Part shown: in pieces, positions 1 through 10,200 of the stretch
How positions within the stretch are numbered: position 1 is the first letter of the stretch
Layout of the letters: each line of letters starts with the position of its first letter
Assembly: GCF_918797505.1 (NCBI RefSeq)
Contig: NC_092793.1
Location: 82,147,912 to 82,211,911 of the forward strand
Source of the DNA: Bemisia tabaci
Lineage: Eukaryota > Arthropoda > Insecta > Hemiptera > Aleyrodidae
Direction of reading: 5' to 3'
DNA length: 64,000 bases
Translations under genes and position numbers: made by a program
The notes under the pieces: generated by a model
The model's database searches: none
Told to the model about the DNA's origin: nothing
The model's input: only the letters and a program-made list of their open reading frames with translations

Positions 1-892
1 GACACCAAAATTGGCGCTTTTTGCGGTTTTTGTCGTAAGTTTCTTGTTTTCCGATTAAGAGAATGTTTCTTGACTATACTAATGAACAACATGAGCAGAA
101 TTTAATAAAATTGAACAATAAAATAAGATCGAACATAGTCCAATGTTGCCAAGCTTAAACAAAATACTTTAATTTTCGCTGGTTTTTTCGATATTATTGT
201 CCTATATTCTTTGTTCACCTCTTATTTTTAAATTTTATAAATGTATCTCTCTTGCAAAATAATACACTTCTGTAGAATAATTTAATTTTCAACTTAGATA
301 TATACTAATAACTAGGGTATTTAGTTCAGAGAGGAAAAATTCATAAAATAGTGAGTTTTATCGAATCGTGTCAATAAACCACATTTTGAAACAATAATGG
401 AAAATTTTCTGTTAAAAATTAATGAATAAAATGTACTCCTCAGACAGACTTCATTAAAACAAGACAAGACGCATTGCAATATTGCCAAAATTACGTACAA
501 ATCGTTGAATTTTGGCGGTATTTGACCGTTATTATTCATTACCCTATATTTAGAATACAATTTTATTTTATAATTCTGAGATAATGGAGTTTAATAGAAA
601 AAAGTAACGACACCAAACTGAAGAAGACGCCCAGGAAAGGACAATAAGGGGCTTAAAAAGGAACAAGGGCGCTCTAAATTACTGAGGACCTGTGGGTGGA
701 CAAGGGACTATGGCGGTTAGGCGTCGCGGGGCCCGAGAGACCGCTGTTAAAGCGGCTCTTTATCTATATATGTAACAATACAATAGTTTGTCGTTACACT
801 CGGCGTAATTAGGATTTTCCTAAGAAACATTCTCTTAATCGGAAAACAAGAAACTTACGACAAAAACCGCAAAAAGCGCCAATTTTGGTGTC
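1..892. mobile_element. TIR element with 71-bp perfect terminal repeats
   Basis: Bases 1-71 (starting gacaccaaaattggcgcttt) are the exact reverse complement of 822-892. The interior is AT-rich on the left, then GC-richer (600-760), and has no recognised coding region. A third gacaccaaa occurs internally at about 608. The left end coincides with the window edge, so the true outer boundary and any target duplication cannot be checked. Confidence 0.8.
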
Positions 893-2160
893 TTTTTTTC
901 AGTTTGCTGCTTGTCGCGCGTTTAATTTTACCGTGAGCAGAAAGAATTTGACTCAGCTTGTAGATAGTTTAACGAGTTTTAACTGTGGAAATAACCAATT
1001 TTGTCGTCTGATCAACTCCTGGCAAGTCACAGGCTACAATCCGCCAAAAAGGCCGATTTTAAGCAATTTTTGCCAAATTTGGCAACATCTTGGTGACAAT
1101 TTTTTTATGAAATGGTCAAATTCGGATTCAGCGCCAAAAATTACATAGGAAACCATGGAATTAATGCTACCCGGTGTTTTTGGAGGCTAAAATTTCTATC
1201 CGCCCGGACTCAAAAAGCGTCGTCGCTCCATAAAGCTGTTCACAAAAATGATGATATCTCGCGAACCAAAAGTTTCCCAGCGAGCTATAATATATCGATG
1301 GATGCGGAATCGAACGAACTATCGATTAGACAACTTTTTATTCAAATTTGAAGATAGCTTTTTTGGGTATTTGCGAATATGTAGCATTTGTCGAATTTAA
1401 AAATCGGAAATTTGGCAATAATGCATGTTAAAATTAATGCGACATTAAAAACATGGTCATATCCTAAAAGTGCGTAATTTTTAGAGAATTTTCGTTAAAA
1501 CCGCAACTTCATAGCTCAATTTTGATGCCACTTACGGAATTTGCCTGTTTTCAACTTGGCAACGCTGTAGCGCGCGGGAAAAATTTCGGGTGAACTTGCC
1601 AATGCCGGAAAAAGGCGTGTCTTGTGATAGGGAACAACATATCCAACTCCGGGCAAAATCCAAGCGTAGGGTAAAATCGCCGATTTTGAATAACCCTCTT
1701 TGATGGATTCCTACTTTCAAAACATCCAAAACTAGTGAAGCCTTCGTAAAAAAGTACTACATTTTTTAAATTGTTATAATTTGACTGTGTGCCTCTAATC
1801 AGGCATTTTTTCAAATGCCTGATTTTACTATTTGCCTGCGACGCGTGTTTAAAGGTTTACAGTAGATCAGCGCGTGGACCATAACCAAGATGTCCGCAAA
1901 CCAGGCGACTGATGGTCGAATTGAACTTTCATTAAGATCGTATATGAAACGAGATGGATCGATAAATAAAAATAAAAGATAAGGCTTTATCGATCAAGGT
2001 CTCTCGGTAAGCGCACTATTAATAGAGCCTCGATAGTTAACTGTAGAATTTAAATCAATTTATCCGTCGAATGGCTCGAGCCACTCATCCAACATTTTTT
2101 GAGCGCTTAAAATCTAACAGATCTCCTCTAATTTCTCGGAGTGAAGACAAATAATTATTG
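893..2160. other. No recognised gene or element
   Basis: AT-rich sequence with short open frames that show no domain or codon-bias signal. A motif aggcattttttcaaatgcct (about 1802) has a cousin at about 24318 (aggcatttgataaaatgcct), suggesting a very old shared repeat. Confidence 0.5.
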
Positions 2161-2460
2161 GTGACTGATGGATCAGCGCTTAATGAATCTTGCAACGTCC
2201 TGAAAAGTAGACGAAGCTAGAGATATAGTCAAATGAACCGCGTTTAGCAGAAAGAAACCCAGCCACATCAACTATTGCCAAAAACTGGGCTTGTTAAATT
2301 TTTACAAGAGAAAGTCTGTGCGGCTCCTTTGAAAATTTCAAGGGATTTGCTTCGTACTAAGCAGAAAATTCACTGAAATTTGCCCAAAAATCCGCACAAC
2401 CGTTTTCATGTAAAAAATTAACCTGCCAAATTAAATTCGGCAGTAGGTGATTTGGCGTTT
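2161..2460. repeat. Dispersed repeat, copy 1 (related to 62550-62830)
   Basis: Sequence around 2335-2430 (gcagaaaattcactgaaatt, then aatccgcacaaccgttttca) is closely matched at about 62755-62815. The preceding stretch also aligns loosely. No TIRs or coding seen. Confidence 0.6.
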
Positions 2461-2799
2461 CCTTTCTGCTTGACGCGGTCCAAAAGTGCATCTGCCTCAT
2501 TGTTTTCATACCTATCCCAATGCAAAAGCTTCAATTGATCTAGCCTGTGTAATTGATGACTTTCTAATAAATGCAAAGATTCAGATGGTTCTGATTGGCC
2601 TATCTTTATTTCACATTGCCCAGCTCCGTCTCACGTTGCATTCATAGAGCGTTGGAGAACACAACGCCTTGACCTTGACCTTTTTAGTTTTTCTCCAAGT
2701 CATAAAAAATGCACGATTTTCAAACTAAATATTTGAAAAAACATGTGAGAGGAAAGTAGGTGTGATGTAGTCAGACTGATTTTGGTTGTGCGATTTTTG

Positions 2800-2946
2800 A
2801 TAGTTGGCAACACGGGTTTTACTCCATTTAAAAGTATCTAAAATAATCGATTCTCGATAAAGCAGCCTACCGGTAAAATCGATATTTTCAATGGATTTAA
2901 ATGGAGGAAACACAGCGTTGCCAACTTTCAAGAATCACCACTGGTT
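2800..2946. mobile_element. CAGTGGYGATTCTTGAAAGT hAT-like MITE, partial copy
   Basis: The right end gccaactttcaagaatcacc, then actgg, plus an interior atggatttaaatggagg and cgattctcg, match the fuller copies at 22951-23108 and 52498-52654. The left end is diverged. Confidence 0.55.
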
Positions 2947-3614
2947 GTATCTGTCTAATCATGACATTCTCCGCTGTCACTCCTCTCCCGCATGTGTGTT
3001 GCGACCGATCTATTGTAAACAGTCAGTCCTCAATTCCCCTCAAGATTGGAAAAAAGGTAAAAAAATGGGTGGAAAGAAAAACCGACTGAGATTATCAAAC
3101 AACCGGCCAATCAGTCGAAAATGCTCAAGTTTCATGCTTTTGACGCGTGGTATAGTTTATTACGATATATTGACAGTGAGCACTGCTTCCGCACTGGTGT
3201 GATAAATCTTTAACGTGTGTTCAGCTTTGCAGCTTTGTCATGAGTTTTACGTGGGAGCGATTCAACGTCTCTTTTGTCAAATTATAATAGTACTGAGGTG
3301 AGGTCGATTCGTAGTCAGATCATTTAGACCGAAATAAGCCAAAAAGAATCAAATCTCACCAAAAAAAAAAAAGAAAAAAAAAGAGAGACAGAAGTGGTTC
3401 TGAGCTTAAACAGCCGTACATTTTCTCCTGTTAAAAATTCCAAGTTGAGGAAAAAATACTGTGCTATGTGAAAATAGGCGTTGAACTCAACCAGTGATAT
3501 TAAGTCGTAGGCCTAGTCTCCACGGGCTGATTTCAGGAGCTTTGTCGCAGCGTCGAATCGCGCAGAAAAAAGCTCCGGCGGGTTATCGCCGTTACCGAGG
3601 GGCGGGGTTCTCAC
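2947..3614. other. No gene; A-rich tract and a partial MITE end
   Basis: Mostly unremarkable. It contains an A-rich tract (3359-3382) and, at about 3508-3600, a segment starting taggcctagtctccacgggc that resembles the end of the element at 63430-63575. Confidence 0.45.
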
Positions 3615-3778
3615 CAGTGGCGTGGCGTGAATAATCGATTATCGATATCTCGCCATTTGAAGCTATGGTAAAGAATCGATTACTAAGGTGTTCGCTGCGA
3701 ACACCCTGATCATCGATCTTTTTTCATAGGTTTAAATGACACCACAATCGATATATCGCAATTCACGCCACGCCACTG
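3615..3778. mobile_element. 164-bp hAT MITE with perfect 8-bp TSD (copy 1)
   Basis: TIRs CAGTGGCGTGGCGTGAAT are perfect over 18 bp. The flanks 3607-3614 and 3779-3786 are both GTTCTCAC, an exact 8-bp target duplication, the hAT hallmark. The interior carries ATCGAT motifs and a central gttcgctgcgaacacc palindrome. Same length as the copy at 17211-17374. Non-coding. Confidence 0.93.
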
Positions 3779-3899
3779 GTTCTCACGTAGTTGAACGTTC
3801 TCGTGACGTAAACACAACTATCAATGAAAAACGGAGTTTTTAAAATGTGGGTACAAATCATAGTAATCAACTGTTCACTGGTCAACACGGGTCGATTGC

Positions 3900-4852
3900 G
3901 AAAAATTTGTTCACTTATTCTTAGTTGATTTTTAGCGCTGATTCCAGAAATAGTCTCCGTTTATCTGGATCAGTTCAATTTTCCCGGAAAAATGGGCAAT
4001 TTCTCTAAAAATCGAGCTTTTCCAGAAAAAAGTCGGTTTTCCGTAAAATCTGTGGACGGCGGAAAAAAATTTAAGTCATAATCGGGTTCAGCAACCAAAA
4101 ATACACGAGAATTTTTGTATTACATGCCTACTAAAATTCCCTTTTTGTTGCTAACATCAAGGTTTTTTCCGGTCAAGTGCTCCCTTCCACTCATATACCA
4201 CCATGTAAAGCTCCTCCGATTGTTTTACGTCTGGAAGGAGGGGAATTTGTTTTTCTTAGGTAACGAATGGGATTATTGCTGTTCGATTGTTACCACTGAA
4301 ACTGAAAATGACCCTCGCCCTCTTCCAAAATCTCCGGAAAATCATGTCTCCATTAGAATGGTTTTTTTAAAGCTAAAAAACAATTTTTTTTTCGAAAAAT
4401 CCATTTTTCAAAAATTTTGTAGGTTTTTCAGAGAAAACGAAGATCGTTTTCGGTTTCAGCAGTAAAATAGAGTGGCAACTATCCCATTTGTTACCAGAGA
4501 AAAAACAGTGTTCCCCTCCTACCTCACGCAAAACAATCTGATGAGCTTCACATGGTGATGAATGGGCGGAAGGGCGCACTTGACCAGAAAAACCTCGATG
4601 TTAGCAACAAAAAGGGAATTTTGGATACAGAATCCGAATAGCCTTATTTTTTCCCCCCGTCCACAGATTTTCCGGAAAATCGACTTTTCTCTGGAAAAGC
4701 TCACTTTCTGTGGAAAGCTCACTTTTCAAGGGATAAGCCGATTTGTCCGGGGAAAATCGAATCGAACCAGAAAACGGAGGTCATTTTTAGAATCAGAGCT
4801 AAAAATCAACCAGTCGTCTTTGTGAAAATCAAACAAATTATTTGGTGAGCAG
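3900..4852. mobile_element. Palindromic foldback element, about 0.95 kb
   Basis: Left arm (about 3903-4320) and right arm (about 4425-4852) are diverged inverted copies. Shared landmarks are ttgatttttagcgctgattc at the outside, aaatctgtggacgg, aattccctttttgttgctaa and caagtgctcccttcc inside. The spacer is about 100 bp. Open frames here are shadows of the repeat arms. Confidence 0.8.
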
Positions 4853-5429
4853 CGTTATCATACAAATTATTTCTTTGTATGTTCACAGAATCGATCCAAG
4901 ATCGTCGTCGTCATCTGACGTGACGATTCTGGGTCGCCGCGTGACGATCTTAAATCGATTCAGGATCACTCTACGAAAACCCAGGCGTACTCGATCGACT
5001 AATTTACAATTTTAGATGAGTGAGAAACATCGGAATCGTTGGATGGATCTTTCGAAATCTTCGGATTGATCTATCGAACGATCGAAATCGTCGGATTGAC
5101 CTCTCGCAAGATCGAAATCGTCGGATCGGTCTTTCGGTAGATCGACTCTTCGGATTCGATCGATTTTTCCCGGCCGATCGGGATCGATTCTCTGCTCGAT
5201 AGTCGACTTAACTGCACCGTCGAACTGATGGTGTGATGGAATCGTAGTCTGATGACCTTGACGGGCCCCGGTTATAAGTAAGAGCGACATGCCCCAGGCC
5301 ACAGCCCACCGACGACATCGAGAGACGGAAGTGGTGATCGCGCTCGCCACTCGCGATTTGCAATTCACGACACCCCCTCCCCCCCCATCCCCGGATGGAT
5401 CCAGCCTCAGATCCCTCTCCTTCGCTTTC
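4853..5429. repeat. GATCG-rich tandem repeat and flanks
   Basis: About 5040-5165 holds roughly four imperfect units of 33-36 bp built on gatcgaaatcgtcggat. Flanking sequence (4890-4980) is rich in gatcg and cgtgacgat. Both strands are open because of the repeat structure, not because of a gene. The rest up to 5429 shows nothing recognisable apart from a C-rich run (5371-5391). Confidence 0.6.
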
Positions 5430-5837
5430 TAGAGTACCTATATTGAGAGAGTATGGCCACTGGGGTTACCACCTCTGATTGGCTCAGCCATCTTAGGCTA
5501 AATGGAGCCCTTAGGACCCAAAAATGGCGGACGCCATAAATTAATGTAATGCAAAATGACTCAAAATGTAGTTTTCTTTGCTTATCGTAACGAGAAATTT
5601 ACTCAAATGCACTATTGCGACATCTTTACATATTTTTAAGGCTAATCGTGTGCAATTTTTGAGAAAAATTATCTTAGATGTAGTAAGGTTGGCAGCAAGT
5701 GCGGCTGGTGATAACCGTCAAAAGTTGGCAATGACCCTCCTCCCATCCACAAAAACCAAAACAAAGCACCGCCATTTTTGGGTCCTAAACCTCTCCATGG
5801 GGCCCGGTGGCCATACTCTCTCAATATAGGTACTCTA
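5430..5837. mobile_element. 408-bp TAGAG MITE with perfect 8-bp TSD (copy A)
   Basis: TIRs begin TAGAGTACCTATATTGAGAG. Flanks 5422-5429 and 5838-5845 are both TCGCTTTC. A nearly identical 408-bp copy lies at 52756-53163 with its own TSD. The interior contains an open frame in both copies, but it has no known domain. The ends fit the YARNG rule for hAT termini. Recent activity is likely, given the high identity of the copies. Confidence 0.93.
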
Positions 5838-5991
5838 TCGCTTTCTATCGTCTACCCACCGCAAGTGGTCAGTTGGGCTGGTCGCAAAAACGTGTTCTGA
5901 TGCTTGATTATTGTAGATTTGCTTAAAATAATTAGATCTGTCCAAACAGCAACTCTCAGCTACGCTCACTAGTAACCGAAATATTGCGCTT

Positions 5992-6184
5992 TGAAAAATT
6001 CTGTTTATGACGTCATCCACCGCGGTAATGACACCCTTGGTTTCTTCCACCTCGCTTTCATCCGAGTTGCACGTTGAGTAACCAGTGCGTATGTATTTCG
6101 CAGTGACTGATGAGAGTAAGGTGGGAGAAACCAAGGGTGTCGTGTCACTACCGCGGCAGATGACTTCATAAACCGAATTTTTCA
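5992..6184. mobile_element. 193-bp inverted-repeat MITE
   Basis: Arms of about 75 bp start tgaaaaattc and share gacacccttggtttcttcca read inward from the left, with ggagaaaccaagggtgtc on the right. Both arms include ccgcgg. No coding content, no clear TSD. Confidence 0.75.
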
Positions 6185-7100
6185 CATCGCGATGTCTCAG
6201 TTAATATTAAATGAACGTAACAAGTTATTGTTTGGACGGATCTCATTACTTTTAGCTCATCTACAACAATTAAACATCAAAACACGATTCTGTTCCCTGC
6301 GCCACCGACCCAATAAGAAGCTAATAGTGCTTTTATTTTGTCTGGATTTTCGGTCATCTCTTAGCACTTGCAAATTAGGCAATTTCCCGAGTGCTATGAA
6401 AACCTAGGATTTTCCCATGAAGCTTTTCAGTCCGAGAATCAGTGAAAAAAATAACACGAATTTAAGAAAAAGTTATAGAATCTCAAATCTTTTTTCAAGC
6501 TAAGTTAAGAAACAAAAGACCATTTAAATGAAATTTTCTCGTCTTACTTCTAACTTGCCCATATTGAGTATATTTTTTTCTCTTGGATAGTCCTGGAAAC
6601 GTAGAATTTTTTAGAAAACTAGCCGTATGCGCGCGTCCGTCACGGCTATAGCCAAGGAGCTGCGCTCCCTGGATCCCCGGTCACTCGCTACGGGAAAAAC
6701 ATTCGGCTCGCACCGCATTTTTTTGAGTAGTTGGATGTTTGATCACTATGATGTATACATTTTGGAAACTCTTAAGACAAAAATAATTTTGTCACAGAAC
6801 CTTGTTGCCGGAGCGTGCCATCGTGGTAGTTACATTTCGGCGGGTGTTTTGCCTATCCTACTTACTGAAGGCTCTCTACCTTATCGGACAGCCTCTCTCA
6901 TTGTAATTGCATAAACTTCGATCGGATTCGATGGTCGGCAAGTACAATCGACGAACCACGTCTATCATCTTCTCTTTCTTCTCCTTTTTTGGAATCTCTG
7001 AAACCTTTTAAACCTTGCCCTTCGTTTTTGCAACCGAATTTGAAAGTGTATGAATCATTACTGCCTTCCAATCAATTTTATTGTTCTCTCTTTATTTCAG
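6185..7100. other. Upstream intron or flank of sima, nothing recognised
   Basis: No bHLH exon and no repeat was recognised. The last 130 bases are pyrimidine-rich and end at the sima acceptor (tttatttcag). Because the following exon starts in mid-codon, this stretch must be intron in sima transcripts. Confidence 0.6.
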
Positions 7101-7246
7101 TGCCTGTAGTGCCCAGTATCAAACCCGATCCAAAGTACGATCCCATGTTTTTGGAGGCTCTAACAGGATTTCTTTTGGTCCTATCTGCTGATGGTGATAT
7201 CGTTTTCCTATCCGAAAATGTGAACGAGTACCTTGGATTATCTCAG
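7101..7246 (+). CDS. sima: sima exon (PAS-A, first part)
   Basis: A 146-nt internal exon. The acceptor is tttatttcag ending at 7100 and the donor is GT at 7247. The first two bases complete a codon begun upstream, and 48 full codons follow. It encodes a short proline-rich lead (KPDPKYDP) and the start of PAS-A ([20 protein letters not shown], then [10 protein letters not shown]). This matches the LKALDGFVMVLTDDG-type segment of HIF-alpha. The frame stays open upstream of the acceptor to about 6989 but without family similarity, so the splice acceptor rather than an in-frame start is taken as the boundary. Confidence 0.92.
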
Positions 7247-10200
7247 GTCTGTGTACTATTATTGCCCAAGAAAGAATTCAAAATTTGACAGTTTCTTCCA
7301 AGGTTGCGTAAACTCACTTGATCATGTCAAAAATAGGTACCATTTTTGCTCTGAAAGAAGCGTTTTTAATTTAATGGTAATCAGCACCTCTAAGGAATTT
7401 TCGCTGTAAGTCCTCATTCTGGATAGGTATTATAGGCATTTTTCCCCTCTGCGATTTTAAAGAGGAATGATGGATTTCCCAAAATTAAAATCCTCGCAAT
7501 TCATATTCATTAATTTTTAGGCACGTTAGAATGATTTTTCTTAAAGAATTTGGCAAATTTTTTTTCGGAAAAGAAAGAAAATTCGGAAAAGTTTTTCCTT
7601 CTCCATTTTTCTCACTTTTTTAAGAAATGTACATGATTAATTATCACGCAGGTTAAATTAAAATCAACATACGTAAAACTGATAATCTCTCAAAAATCGG
7701 CAAAATATTCTTTTATTTGGTACAGAGGCTGCCTTGAGACCATCGAATGCCAATTTAAAGGTCATAAAGACGCACGAGAAAAGCTGTACGAGAGGACCAA
7801 AGTTGTACGAGACGTGCCTTTTAAAAAAGTGATGGAAGCCAAATACTTGCTAAAAAAACAGTTTTTATCTACAAATATTGGTATATCGACGGTGTAAGTC
7901 GGCAATCACATCTCGTTTGCGGTGTCTGAAAATCTCCGCCTCTATGTTATTCTTTTAAAGGAGAACAAATTGACCTCATTCCTTGAAGTTTTTGCAGAAT
8001 TTTCCTCGCACAGAGAAGAAAAATCACGGCAGTTTTAGAGAATTGCCGTTGAGTAGTTTTCCGTTTAAAAAATAAAGTATGACAGGAAGTCTGCGACGTC
8101 GCAAACCGAGTTATGTGATTGCCGACTTACACCGTCGATATAGGTTTTAATTGGCGAAATATTTGGCATTCATTACCGAGGACTGGCAGGTACTTTGAAA
8201 ATGACAAGATGCAAGCGGAGTCGGAAAGGGTGCTGAATGCAACCTTTTTTTTTTTAACTGAAGCAGTAAATTATCGAGAAACAATTTTTTCAGCAGAAAT
8301 GAAAGGGATCATCGATTTTTTTCCTATCTAGTCATCTTTAACCATGAAAAAATATTTTAGCTTCTATGCAGTTTTAAATGTTAAAGAGTAACTGAGTGAG
8401 TGCTTACACTAGTGAGTTGGGCTCATGAATTTTAAAGGTGCCTGCATTTACATTTTTTTGATTTCTAATTGAACTTTTGATCCATCTCTTTTCAGATTGA
8501 ACTCGTTGGTCAAAGTATTTACGATGTGTCTCACCCCTGTGACCACAACGAAATGCGTGACATATTGTCAGTCAAAGAACCCTCACCCGAAAGGTCCTTT
8601 TTCATGCGGTTAAAGTGCACTTTAACAAGCAAAGGAAAAAGTGTTAATTTCAAATCTGCCTCATACAAAGTAAGTACCAGTATTGAAATCTGAAATTTAA
8701 GGCATGGTGGAAAAGAGTTGATGTGTGGAACGGTGCTTTTTTATTCTATGGATAGACATTTTAAAAATACATTTCATGGTTAGCAGAGTCATTAGTAAAG
8801 CTTCCTGTGCGCACTTTGCTTTTCTGAAAGGAGCTCACAATGAGTGTTCGACAAACTGTCAGGAATAAAATGAGTGTATGTTGATGCATACGAAATTAGG
8901 CTCCATCATCGTATGGAATAAAAAGTAGCAGAGTGTGCGTCAGAGATTTCAATTCACTATTCGGTAGGTGTTTGATGTCTTGGCCCACATTACTTTTTAG
9001 AAAAAGACAGCATACCTTTATACCCGGTAGGGTATGAGAATAGACTCTTTGGAGTGCTGCACTTAAAATCGTGAAACTACCTTTCCACCCCCTTCGTCGA
9101 AACATGAATCAGATTTAGTGGTGGGCAATACAAAATATATATGCTACACTTGTCTTTACTTAACTTTGAAATTTAAATAGGTAATAAAAACAAATCGAAG
9201 AAAACGAAAAAATAGAAAAAAAGAAAAAATGTATCTAAAAAGAAGGGAAAAAAATAATAAAATTGAAAGAAAGTCTATATGCTCGAATTTAATTTTAAGT
9301 ATTGGGATAAATATTCTTAGATCATGAGTGTGTGTGTGTGAGTGGGGGAGAGGGTGTATGTGTGTGTTTGATCTTTGTTTATCTGGTCTGTAAGAGGGTT
9401 AAAACTTCATTAGATTTAGGCTTAATTTCATCTGAGCAAGATCAAATTATATTCCTCTTCCATGGCACAAATCTTCCGTTTGTCTGCATTGCTAGGCATA
9501 AGATGTGACAAAAGTTCGCTGAACCAGCATTTTATTAGGTTTTAAAAAAATTAAGAGTTAAAACTTTATTAGATTTAGGCTTAATTTCATCTGAGCAAGA
9601 TCAAATTATATTCCTCTTTCATGGCACAAATCTTCCGTTTGTCTGCATTGCAGGGCATAAGATGTGATAAAAGTCCGCTTAACCAGCATTTTATTAGGTT
9701 TTAAAAAAATTTCCTTGTCAGTTCCAACTAAAATACAAATACAACGGGGAATTTTACGTCTAAAAAAATGTCGATTCTTAGTTTTGACTTCTTTCAAAGC
9801 GATTACTGTAACGACTTGTCTCATAAAACATGTGTTTTTCCATCTATGCTCTGCCAAAAATATTACCTCTTTCAGAAGGGTTACAGTCTCTGTTCTACAG
9901 AAAAGTTGAAGATTAAGGTCATCAAAGTAAAAGATTACCTCTACCTTAGACCATCCACGGTTCGTTTCAGAGGGAGGTAAATAAAATAGTGTTGCCCACT
10001 CAAAATTCCTTCGGGATCTTGAAGTAGGATGCATACACAGTCATTTAAGCCTAAAATGAAAATATTCTATCGAGCTCTTCGAAAATAAAATCGATTTTTG
10101 TGTTTTTGGCGCTAAAATGGCCTTCAAAAACGATCAATGATTCAATTCCGATGGGTTGTGCATATGCAAAATGGTACATGTATGATGAAATCTACGTATT

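Noticed and set aside
5012..5368. 118-codon minus-strand frame rich in DDFDRSIDQSED-like repeats
   Set aside because: The pattern comes from the GATCG tandem repeat, and the plus strand is open too.
6989..7288. Start of sima inside this frame at 6989
   Set aside because: The first codon is TTG, the segment before 7101 has no family similarity, and a strong splice acceptor lies at 7100.
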